Source of the DNA: SAR86 cluster bacterium
GTDB taxonomy: Bacteria; Pseudomonadota; Gammaproteobacteria; SAR86; D2472
Direction of reading: 5' to 3'
NCBI GenBank assembly: GCA_029248485.1
Contig: JAQWJG010000033.1
Coordinates: 1-14,385, forward strand
Length of the DNA: 14,385 nucleotides
This document shows positions 6,480 through 12,533 of this stretch, one piece after another. The notes below the pieces were generated by a model. It made no database searches. It saw nothing but the letters and a program-made list of their open reading frames with translations, and was not told the origin of the DNA. The number at the start of each line of letters is the position of its first letter. Positions within the stretch are counted from its first letter, which is position 1. A program made the translations under genes and the position numbers.

Positions 6480-6959
6480 CTAATGCTCTTTAAAATTTTT
6501 TTCTCTGATATATCCAACTCGGGTTGTTTTGAAATGCTTCAATGGAATTCCAAGACGGTTAATTGTCTCAATAACATTTTGAGAAACATTGCCATAGATC
6601 TCAATAGTAAAGCCATCTGCTAACTCTGCATGTTTTACAACATATTCTTGAACTGGTGGATTTGCATCATGCTTAATAAATGCTTCGCTGTTTGAATAAA
6701 CTTCTGTCCATGTAAAAGCAAGAGGGTCATCTGGATCAGCATCAAAATTATGGAACAGCATGCCAGGCTCACTCAGCTCAACCGCATTATCAACTTCGTT
6801 GGCAATATCAAGATACTCCTCAACCATTCCTTCTTTAACATGGATCCTGGCAATAAGAATAAATGGGTTATTTCCATCAGCAGATTTGTTCTCATGATGA
6901 GCTGCTTCTGTCATCGGGATGATGGATAGAGCAAATGCTAATGCAAAAAATAGTTTCAT
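6480..6959 (-). CDS. Exported antibiotic-biosynthesis-monooxygenase (ABM) domain protein
   Basis: 159 residues. A signal peptide covers about 1-20 (MKLFFALAFALSIIPMTEAA, cleavage after EAA). The ABM domain spans about 32-125: FILIARIHVKEGMVEEYLDI, then SEPGMLFHNFDADPDDP, FTWTEVYSNSEAFIKH and PPVQEYV. This is the dimeric ferredoxin-like barrel of YgiN and related quinol or heme-acting monooxygenases. Most characterised members are cytoplasmic, so a signal peptide is less common. The C-terminal 30 residues (NRLGIPLKHFKTTRVGYIRE) extend past the usual domain. Substrate is unknown; quinone or reactive-aldehyde chemistry is only an analogy. GGAG at 6967-6970 gives a good ribosome binding site 7 nt before the ATG. 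The 40-bp gap to the DUF952 gene is the largest within this gene run. Confidence 0.82.
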   Translation of the reverse strand: MKLFFALAFALSIIPMTEAAHHENKSADGNNPFILIARIHVKEGMVEEYLDIANEVDNAVELSEPGMLFHNFDADPDDPLAFTWTEVYSNSEAFIKHDANPPVQEYVVKHAELADGFTIEIYGNVSQNVIETINRLGIPLKHFKTTRVGYIREKNFKEH

Positions 6960-6999
6960 ATTTTTTCTCCAATAAAAAATTTAATTCTACAACAAAGCA

Positions 7000-7458
7000 T
7001 CAAGAATTAGCGCCTTGTTCGGCCTGAAGCATCACTTCAATTGGTATTTCAAAAGCGCTGCGATTTAAATGCCATATCTTAGAAACAAAATTAGTATTTA
7101 AGTCACCATAATAATGGGGGAATGAGCTGGTTCTATTTCCGGGCGGAATGGGAGCCTCAAATCTTAGTTGGTCCTGTGTCTGCGCATAGTCTATTTGAAG
7201 CAGCACAACTGACTCTTCTTTGGAAAAATATAAAGACAGGGTTGCATTGAGTTGAGTCGCTGTAGACAGATGAATAAAACCGTCTTCTTTGTCTAATTCT
7301 GTAATTATTACGCCAGAGTTCTGAGCACTCTCCCACTCGTCTAGAGTAAGAACTTTATATATTTGATTATTCAAATTGAATCCCTTAATTAAACTCATTT
7401 CATTCTCAGGTATTACAAAAATAGAGAATAATAATAAGCCAGTTAATATTTTTTTCAT
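7000..7458 (-). CDS. DUF952 family protein with N-terminal hydrophobic leader
   Basis: 152 residues. DUF952 occupies about 33-142: IYKVLTLDEWESAQNSG, then EDGFIHLSTATQL (58-70) with the hallmark FIHLS, LLQIDYAQ, LRFEAPIPP and FPHYYGDLNTNFVSKIWHL (113-131). DUF952 proteins are small, and I know of no assigned function. They are normally cytoplasmic and about 110 residues long. Here a hydrophobic segment MKKILTGLLLFSIFVIP precedes the domain, suggesting export or membrane anchoring, although no AxA cleavage site is clear. A start at internal M21 (ATG at 7396-7398) would give a more usual-length cytoplasmic protein. I keep the longer start because its ATG lies 1 bp after the upstream gene stop, as expected for a coupled operon. 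Confidence 0.8.
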   Translation of the reverse strand: MKKILTGLLLFSIFVIPENEMSLIKGFNLNNQIYKVLTLDEWESAQNSGVIITELDKEDGFIHLSTATQLNATLSLYFSKEESVVLLQIDYAQTQDQLRFEAPIPPGNRTSSFPHYYGDLNTNFVSKIWHLNRSAFEIPIEVMLQAEQGANS

Positions 7459-7459
7459 C

Positions 7460-7681
7460 TTATAAATCTTGATCGGACTTACTCCAAATAGAGTAAAGCT
7501 TTAAGAAACCATATAAAGCCCATACAACAACAAAGCCCCACCATAAAGCAAAAAACCAATCGTTTTTATCTGTTCCATTCCAGCCCAACCACTCAAAAAT
7601 AAATGCCTCAATAAATAAATCAAAAGATAGCAACAAAAAAAATCCAAAAACCCATAAAAGAAAGAAATTTGATAATTTCAT
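7460..7681 (-). CDS. Small two-helix membrane protein, function unknown
   Basis: 73 residues with two transmembrane helices (about 5-30 and 43-64). They are linked by a polar loop GWNGTDKNDW, and the protein ends in a charged tail SKSDQDL. It is very rich in Trp and Phe (FEWLGW, FFALWWGFVVVWALYGF). I recognise no family. It is probably real: it sits 17 bp after the methyltransferase-like gene and 1 bp before the DUF952 gene on the same strand, and the whole frame has membrane-protein composition. It could be a small partner of the neighbouring membrane methyltransferase-like protein, but nothing shows this directly. Confidence 0.6.
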   Translation of the reverse strand: MKLSNFFLLWVFGFFLLLSFDLFIEAFIFEWLGWNGTDKNDWFFALWWGFVVVWALYGFLKLYSIWSKSDQDL

Positions 7682-7698
7682 AAATGTTTAGGGCAAAA

Positions 7699-8145
7699 CT
7701 AGATCCACCTTCGAGTTGCTTGCTTATATTTATTAAAATCTTGAGAAAATAAATTACTCATAGCTCTTTCTTCAGGAATAATTTGAAATTTTGTTATATA
7801 AAAACAAAATAGAGCGATAAGAATAATTCCGCCAATCAGATTAAAAAGTACAGCCATTGAACTTAATATGAATACCATTCCGAGATACATTGGATTTCGA
7901 GAATATTTAAAAATCCCATCCGTGACCAGCTTTGTTGCTTGCTCAGGGCTTAAAGGGTTCACGGTTGTCTTATCTTTTCTGAATAATCGCACAGCGGATA
8001 TTAAGATAGCAAGGCCCAATATAAGCAAAAGGATGCCGATATAAAAAGAATACTTAATTTCAACTGCCTGGAATATCTCTCTAGAAAAATAAATAGATAG
8101 ACCAAATACTAAGGTAACTATTGGTGGTGGAATTCTTGTTTCCAT
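7699..8145 (-). CDS. Isoprenylcysteine/phospholipid methyltransferase-like integral membrane protein
   Basis: 148 residues with four hydrophobic segments (about 8-20, 33-52, 88-101 and 104-119). The SAM-binding signature of the ICMT/PEMT superfamily is intact: YSRNPMYLGM (81-90), then PEERAMSNLF (124-133), and the terminal FNKYKQATRRW with R145-R146-W147. Family members methylate prenylcysteine, phosphatidylethanolamine or other lipid-associated acceptors at the membrane face. Bacterial short members mostly lack assigned substrates. psd and pssA, which make phosphatidylethanolamine, lie about 4 kb downstream on the same strand, so lipid methylation is conceivable but unproven. The stop of the gene upstream is 1 bp away, and the next gene follows after 17 bp. 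Confidence 0.85.
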   Translation of the reverse strand: METRIPPPIVTLVFGLSIYFSREIFQAVEIKYSFYIGILLLILGLAILISAVRLFRKDKTTVNPLSPEQATKLVTDGIFKYSRNPMYLGMVFILSSMAVLFNLIGGIILIALFCFYITKFQIIPEERAMSNLFSQDFNKYKQATRRWI

Positions 8146-8146
8146 T

Positions 8147-8626
8147 TTATTTAATCCTTCTCACCCTTAAGCTAGTTTTCTTTCCTGAAACCTTCATGAC
8201 ATACCCACTCATAAAGCCTTCGGTAATGGTAACTGTTTGCCCGTTGCTTACTGGGATTCGATCATAGATATCCTTTACGCTTCGCCAGACTTGGTCATTA
8301 TCTAGAGTGATATAGATTTTATAATTTCCACGTTTATTTACATTAAGTATTTTTGCAGTGATAGAAAAATCATCTTTTGGTTTTTTTAAACCATAATCTT
8401 TTTTCTTTTGTTCATCTATTTTTACAACTTCCATTTTTTTGGGGATGGTTATTGTTTCTTGAATAGATTTGCTTTCTTGAAAAAGAGTGTCGTAGCAATT
8501 AAGTCTTGCAGAAGGATCTGCTGTATCTATGCATTTTTGTATATTTGAATTATAAGAAAAAGCTGGAATGCTGAAAAAAAATAACCCAACTACAAAGATA
8601 GATTTTGCTTTATTAAAGTTGTTCAT
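8147..8626 (-). CDS. Exported protein with CxxxxDxxxRLxCYD N-terminal signature
   Basis: 159 residues. A signal peptide covers about 1-24 (hydrophobic IFVVGLFFFSIPAFS). The mature N-terminus has CIDTADPSARLNCYD (32-46), with C32 and C44 likely disulfide-bonded. This short signature is common in proteobacterial exported proteins, including VasI-like ones, but no specific role follows from it. A Lys-rich linker (about 62-85) joins a C-terminal beta-rich domain: TAKILNVN, YKIYITLDNDQVWRS (103-117), SNGQTVTITEGFMSGYVMKV (127-146) and SLRVRRIK, which looks like a small beta-barrel. It is the first gene of the run that ends at 4132. No Shine-Dalgarno is visible, and the promoter lies so close that the transcript may be leaderless. 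Confidence 0.75.
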   Translation of the reverse strand: MNNFNKAKSIFVVGLFFFSIPAFSYNSNIQKCIDTADPSARLNCYDTLFQESKSIQETITIPKKMEVVKIDEQKKKDYGLKKPKDDFSITAKILNVNKRGNYKIYITLDNDQVWRSVKDIYDRIPVSNGQTVTITEGFMSGYVMKVSGKKTSLRVRRIK

Positions 8627-8635
8627 AGTTATAAA

Positions 8636-8663
8636 AATATAACTCTCTTGGATGAGAAGTCAA
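8636..8663 (-). promoter_or_regulatory. Strong sigma70-type promoter placed for a leaderless mRNA
   Basis: On the minus strand TTGACT (8663-8658) and TATATT (8641-8636) are 16 nt apart, each matching the consensus at five of six positions. A start site about 7 nt past the -10 box falls at 8628-8629, only 2-3 nt before the ATG at 8624-8626. The absence of any Shine-Dalgarno fits this. GTTATA and TATAAC (8643-8638 and 8633-8628) also form a 6-bp inverted repeat around TTTT over the same bases. Confidence 0.65.
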
Positions 8664-8680
8664 AAAGTTTTTTATAACCA

Positions 8681-8720
8681 GATGTCCTAGACTTTGTTGT
8701 TTATGAGAGTCCTAGGCATC
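8681..8720 (-). other. Imperfect hairpin at the 3' end of the BHMT-type gene
   Basis: On the minus strand GATG-CCTA-(G)-GAC pairs with GTC-TAGG-(A)-CATC. This gives 11 base pairs with one bulged base per side and a 16-nt loop. The stem includes the stop codon TAG (8714-8712). No T-run follows directly, so it is at best a weak terminator or a 3'-end stabiliser. Confidence 0.4.
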
Positions 8721-9770
8721 ATCTCCATAATCTTGCATATGCTTAGCAGTCCTTTCATTGGTGCCATACATAAAATGATTTTCCATTTTTTCTCTATATT
8801 TGCTTGCTGGAACTGTTAGACCTGCAGCTTCTGCAACTTCTCTTATATGCATAGGCGTTGCTCCACAGCAAACGCCAAGATAATTAATACCTAATGCAGC
8901 GGCTTCTTTACCAAACTCTCTCATTTCATACCTATTACAATATAAAGGATCCAGAGCAGTTGGGAATGTTCTTCCGTGTGGTGCAGGACAAGTACATCCA
9001 TTTTCATCTGGTAAATTAAAGAATGTTGGGTGATCATCTGTGGTTCTAAATGGAAGTGGTAATGCCGCCATGTGACACTTAAGAACCTCTCTCGCCTCTC
9101 TAAGATATGGCATCATAGTATCAGGGCCCCTGAAACAGTTCATCCCAACAACGTCTGCCCCTCTTTGTTCTAGTTCTTTCATGGTATCAAGGATAGATAC
9201 TCCATCTCTCATGATGTTTTCTGCCATGGGAGCTATTGTGATGACGGATGGAAGTCCGGCTTTTTGAATAATCTCCAATGCTGTATAAGCTTCTTCAGCA
9301 TAATAAAAAGTTTCGCCAACAAGCATATCAGCGCCTTCATCAACAGCCCATTCAACCATTTCACTAAACATACTATAGACTTCTTTTTGAGCCTCTTTGT
9401 CATCTTCAGCCCAAATATTCGAGTTTGAAATATTGCCAGCCATTAAGTTGGGCTCGCCACCGTCAATCGGATTGTCAGCAACTTTTTTTGCTATTTTTAG
9501 TGCAGCTCTATTTAGGGGCTCCAATAATTCTTCTTTTCCGATAACCCTCATTTTTTCTCTGTGGCCGTTGTATGTAAAGGCCTCAACCACATCAGAGCCT
9601 GAATGCTGAAAATCTTTATGTAGATTCTCTAGCGCCTCAGGGTGCTCTAATGCAACCATAGGAACAAATTCACCCGAGGCCAAATAACCTCTTTTTTCTA
9701 CTTCAAATAAAAAACCCTCTGCACAAATTACAGGGCCTTCATTTAATCTTTCTATTAATTGTCTTTTCAT
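8712..9770 (-). CDS. bhmT: Homocysteine S-methyltransferase, betaine-homocysteine methyltransferase type
   Basis: 352 residues, cytoplasmic. It transfers a methyl group to homocysteine to make methionine. Zinc ligands typical of the family are present: GMNCFRG (C212) and GVCCGATP (C301, C302), spaced nearly as in animal BHMT. The N-terminal strand-helix AEGFLFEVEKRGYLASGEFV and the following EHPEALENLHKDF closely follow BHMT. VGETFYYAEEA (about 151-161) holds the conserved substrate-binding Glu. The methyl donor is likely glycine betaine or a similar onium compound such as a DMSP-type sulfonium, by family knowledge. Two starts exist. GAGG at 9783-9780 lies 9 nt before the ATG at 9768-9770 but only 3 nt before the one at 9774-9776, so I choose the inner one. 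It has its own promoter and a structured leader, and no partner genes for betaine breakdown are adjacent. Confidence 0.88.
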   Translation of the reverse strand: MKRQLIERLNEGPVICAEGFLFEVEKRGYLASGEFVPMVALEHPEALENLHKDFQHSGSDVVEAFTYNGHREKMRVIGKEELLEPLNRAALKIAKKVADNPIDGGEPNLMAGNISNSNIWAEDDKEAQKEVYSMFSEMVEWAVDEGADMLVGETFYYAEEAYTALEIIQKAGLPSVITIAPMAENIMRDGVSILDTMKELEQRGADVVGMNCFRGPDTMMPYLREAREVLKCHMAALPLPFRTTDDHPTFFNLPDENGCTCPAPHGRTFPTALDPLYCNRYEMREFGKEAAALGINYLGVCCGATPMHIREVAEAAGLTVPASKYREKMENHFMYGTNERTAKHMQDYGDDA

Positions 9771-9779
9771 GTCCATCTA

Positions 9780-9833
9780 CCTCACAAATAGACTTAATAA
9801 TTTTTGCTTACATAGCAACCATTAAGTCTGGTT
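9780..9833 (-). promoter_or_regulatory. Structured 5' leader of the BHMT-type gene (candidate cis-regulatory RNA)
   Basis: On the minus strand AGACTTAAT (9829-9821) pairs perfectly with ATTAAGTCT (9798-9790). Nested inside is TTGCT/AGCAA (9818-9814 with 9808-9804) around a 5-nt loop. A competing hairpin is possible: AACC (9833-9830) with GGTT (9820-9817), whose loop is exactly the AGACTTAAT arm. Both cannot form fully. The lower stem ends six bases before the GAGG Shine-Dalgarno (9783-9780). This is the layout of a switch acting on translation initiation. The stretch GATTTAACC just upstream recalls SAM-II/SAM-V leaders, but no complete match is seen. Confidence 0.5.
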
Positions 9834-9907
9834 AAATCCTGGGAATGAATTCCGTTTTAGCACTTTTTTTAAAATCGCGGCAATCAGATCAAATCACGAT
9901 GAACTTA

Positions 9908-9935
9908 ATTTTATTCTTAAGAAATTATTTTGCAA
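9908..9935 (-). promoter_or_regulatory. Candidate sigma70 promoter for the BHMT-type gene
   Basis: TTGCAA (9935-9930) and TAAAAT (9913-9908) on the minus strand are separated by 16 nt. The predicted start near 9901 would give a leader of about 130 nt containing the inverted repeats. A GGAAT/ATTCC inverted repeat (9842-9853) lies between the start site and the structured element. The rest of the 177-bp interval 9771-9947 holds no other feature I can support, and no clear terminator for the gene on its right. Confidence 0.5.
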
Positions 9936-9947
9936 GCATTTATAAAG

Positions 9948-11228
9948 CTAGCTTGGGTCCTCTCTGGGCATAAATTCGAGTACAGTGGCATTAATACAGT
10001 ATCTTGGCATGCCATTTGGCCCATCTGGAAAAACATGCCCTAGGTGAATATCTGATGTAACTGATCTTATTTCTGTCCTTCTCATCCCATAACTATTATC
10101 AGGTTTTGTATAAACAGAGCCCTTGATTGGTGCTGTAAATGAAAGCCATCCTGTAGAAGAATTGAATCTATTTTTGGTATCAAACAGTGGAGCTCCACTT
10201 AATTTGTCAACAAAAATACCATCTGGTGTATTTTTAAAAATTTCATATTCTTTACAAAACCTTGCATCAGTACCTTGTTGAAAGGCAACTTTATAGGCCT
10301 CTGAATCTCCCAGCTTGAAGTAGCCAAGAGCTTGATAAAATTCTTTGGGGCTCAGGTAGCCCTGATAGCCAAAAACCTCTTCCCCATCTTCTACAAATAA
10401 AATAGTTGGGGTTGCCCATGTTGGTGATTTGATCGCTAAGTCCTGCAGTTGAGATGCCAGTCTAAATACAAGCGGAATATTACCAAAATAATCTTTAACA
10501 ACCTCAGCTCTAAATTTTTCACAATAAGGACAGTAGCCCTCCGCTTCAATAACAATAATATGTTTCCCAGAAAGCAGCTTAGAATTATCCAATTTTTCTA
10601 ATGTGTTTCTTTTATCAAATCTAACTCCGGTTGAATGATCTGGGCAATATCCATTAGGGTTTTTTGCTATGTAGTCTTGATGATATTTTTCAGCCTGGTA
10701 AAAATTCTCAATGGGTTTGACTGAAGTGACAATGGGTCCATAACCTGCAGCTGATAAAAGTGTTTGATAGGTTTGCATGATCCCATCAATTGCCTGTTTT
10801 TGCTCTTGGGTTGAGTACAAAATAATAGACCTGTATTGGGTCCCTATGTCGTTTCCTTGTCTATTTAGTTGAGTTGGATCATGAGATTCAAAGTAATGCA
10901 TTAGCAATTCTTCAGTAGAAATAAGATTCTTGTTGTAAGTGACTTCCACCACCTCAGCATGATTGTTAACGTTAAACTTATTTTTAAGTTTAGTTATCTC
11001 TCTATAAGAGGCCCGAACGCCTTTGCCATCGGCATAACCAGAAACTGCATCAATGACGCCTGGCAGTGATTCATAACCTTTTTCAGCTCCCCAAAAACAA
11101 CCTGAGCCTAAAACAATTTTTTCAGAATGAACGGTGGCTTCACTAATATTAGAAGCTACAAGTGAGCCTGCAAAAAATGAAGATGTGCATATGCAGAATG
11201 CAAGAATTATTTTTTTCTTCGAGAACAT
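9948..11228 (-). CDS. msrAB: Exported methionine sulfoxide reductase fusion, order MsrA-thioredoxin-MsrB
   Basis: 426 residues. A signal sequence covers about 1-26. The MsrA domain (37-205) has the catalytic C44 in GSGCFWGAEKGY and a resolving C195 in NPNGYCPDHSTG. It reduces Met-S-sulfoxide. A thioredoxin-fold domain (about 222-305) has CPYC (C233, C236) and the cis-Pro in WATPTILF. The MsrB domain (about 322-420) has RYCIN with catalytic C411 and SDIHLGHVF. It reduces Met-R-sulfoxide. Zinc cysteines are absent (VDKLSGAPLF). The usual resolving Cys of GCGWPSF is replaced (NSSTGWLSF), while C325 lies 86 residues before C411. Neisserial PilB has the order Trx-MsrA-MsrB, so the middle position is unusual. 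The protein probably repairs oxidised periplasmic proteins, with its own thioredoxin domain recycling it. MAPEG lies 8 bp upstream. Confidence 0.93.
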   Translation of the reverse strand: MFSKKKIILAFCICTSSFFAGSLVASNISEATVHSEKIVLGSGCFWGAEKGYESLPGVIDAVSGYADGKGVRASYREITKLKNKFNVNNHAEVVEVTYNKNLISTEELLMHYFESHDPTQLNRQGNDIGTQYRSIILYSTQEQKQAIDGIMQTYQTLLSAAGYGPIVTSVKPIENFYQAEKYHQDYIAKNPNGYCPDHSTGVRFDKRNTLEKLDNSKLLSGKHIIVIEAEGYCPYCEKFRAEVVKDYFGNIPLVFRLASQLQDLAIKSPTWATPTILFVEDGEEVFGYQGYLSPKEFYQALGYFKLGDSEAYKVAFQQGTDARFCKEYEIFKNTPDGIFVDKLSGAPLFDTKNRFNSSTGWLSFTAPIKGSVYTKPDNSYGMRRTEIRSVTSDIHLGHVFPDGPNGMPRYCINATVLEFMPREDPS

Positions 11229-11236
11229 AAAAATTA

Positions 11237-11599
11237 TTAAATAAGATTAGCACCCATCATAAACAAACTTACAACAGATAAAGTCCAAACTAGGCTTCTT
11301 AATGGTTGAGCTCTTTGTCCTGAAGCATTTGCGGGTTTTAAGTTAAATCCTGATATATATATTGCTGCAAAAATTACCCTTAAACTGAGCCATGAAAGTG
11401 CAATCGCTATATTGGTTTGAGCATCAACAATAATTGAAAGTATTGCCAACGCCAAAAATATAGGCAGAGATTCTTTTAAATTTTCGGTTGCACGCCTAGA
11501 TCTTTCAAACATCCCTTCAGGCATTTTTGACTTAAGTGTTATGGGAAGAAAAAGCTGAAAAAAATATAAAAGTAGAGTGTAGAGAATTAGTTCAATCAT
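11237..11599 (-). CDS. MAPEG family membrane protein
   Basis: 120 residues with hydrophobic segments at about 2-21, 47-60, 64-83 and 102-119. The family signature is clear in FERSRRATENLKESLPIFLA (31-50), matching the RAxxNxxExxPxF pattern that supplies glutathione-binding residues in eukaryotic members. Eukaryotic MAPEG proteins are glutathione transferases/peroxidases or eicosanoid enzymes. Bacterial ones are poorly characterised, so thiol- or lipid-peroxide-linked chemistry is an inference. It is 8 bp upstream of the msrAB gene and probably co-transcribed, which suggests oxidative damage handling. The 73-bp gap before it (11600-11672) is AT-rich and could hold a promoter, but I see no convincing pair of hexamers. 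Confidence 0.85.
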   Translation of the reverse strand: MIELILYTLLLYFFQLFLPITLKSKMPEGMFERSRRATENLKESLPIFLALAILSIIVDAQTNIAIALSWLSLRVIFAAIYISGFNLKPANASGQRAQPLRSLVWTLSVVSLFMMGANLI

Positions 11600-11672
11600 A
11601 AAATTAAAGTTTTTATTAATGTGTGGCTCACTATATTACACAGGAGATAAAAAATAAAAAACTATAATCCAA

Positions 11673-12515
11673 CTATTCTAGATGCTCTATTAAAAGTGTT
11701 GGGACATTGTGGGTATGAGATTTAACCGTAGCAACCAATGTTTTTTCTTTGATGCCTTTTTGAATGGGTGTGACTTCAACGCCTGTGTCTACAAGCCTTT
11801 GATGAGTCTTTTCTATATTTTTTACATCCCAAGCCAAGCCCCACATCTTGTCATTGGGTGGCAAGTTGTCTTCTTGTTCAACAACCTCAATGGTGGTTTG
11901 ATTTAGTCTAAAAAAAAGCATTCTTTTTTGCCAATGCTCAATGGTTTTATCCAGGGCAAGGCGCAGATTAAAAACATCTTTATAAATTTCTATAAATCCA
12001 TCCGCATCATTGGTGTTAATAACTACATGATCCAATTTATAAGGCTCTGATTCTTTCTGCTCTTCTGGTTGAGGCAAATATCCATGGGTATGCTCAATGA
12101 CAAATGAAAAGATCCCCCTTGTTAAATCTGGTGGTAAAAATAGATTTTTCCATTTTCTTATTTTTTCATCAGCCGAGTTTATCCCCTCCCCATCTGTTAT
12201 CTCTCCAATAAGAAAGCCGTGATTTTGAAAAGATTGATGGACGTCGTTAATATCATTTGTTGCAAATACCATTCCTATCAAGCCCTCTCCAGTATCCTGT
12301 AAATAATAATTAATAAGGTCGGCGCCTAAACCTTCTCCAGTTGGAGATAGGAGCTCAAGATAAGTATTTTGAAAATTAAATAAGGCATTGCTGGTTCCCA
12401 GACTTTTGTGCTCACCACTCCAAACTGGAGGCACGCCCATGATAAGTTGATAGTTTTGAGTAGCCTGTTCTAAATCTTCAACGGCAATGATTAGGTGATC
12501 AAGGCTATTAAACAT
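11673..12515 (-). CDS. Two-domain VOC (glyoxalase/dioxygenase superfamily) protein
   Basis: 280 residues made of two vicinal-oxygen-chelate modules. Module 1 (about 3-142) begins with LDHLIIAVEDLEQA and has H7, E54 (YLELL) and the ending FSFVIEH (E141). Module 2 (about 160-278) begins with LDHVVINTNDADGF and has H163, E210 (TTIEVVE) and LLIEH (E277). His and Glu at these strand positions are the usual metal ligands, so each module may keep a metal site. The first half resembles Glyoxalase_3-type proteins with a long N-terminal module. The reaction could be lyase, isomerase, epimerase or ring-cleaving dioxygenase chemistry; the substrate is not evident. It starts 18 bp after the metallo-hydrolase gene on the same strand, a plausible shared operon. 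Confidence 0.82.
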   Translation of the reverse strand: MFNSLDHLIIAVEDLEQATQNYQLIMGVPPVWSGEHKSLGTSNALFNFQNTYLELLSPTGEGLGADLINYYLQDTGEGLIGMVFATNDINDVHQSFQNHGFLIGEITDGEGINSADEKIRKWKNLFLPPDLTRGIFSFVIEHTHGYLPQPEEQKESEPYKLDHVVINTNDADGFIEIYKDVFNLRLALDKTIEHWQKRMLFFRLNQTTIEVVEQEDNLPPNDKMWGLAWDVKNIEKTHQRLVDTGVEVTPIQKGIKEKTLVATVKSHTHNVPTLLIEHLE

Positions 12516-12533
12516 TTTAAAAAATAATGAGTC

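Noticed and set aside
9780..9860. A bona fide SAM-II or SAM-V riboswitch
   Set aside because: Only fragments such as GATTTAACC match. I could not find the upstream P1 strand or the terminal GG pairing expected for SAM-II, so I report a structured leader and not a named class.
9945..9954. AAGCTAGCTT palindrome at the end of msrAB as a terminator
   Set aside because: It has no loop and no trailing T-run, so it cannot act as an intrinsic terminator.
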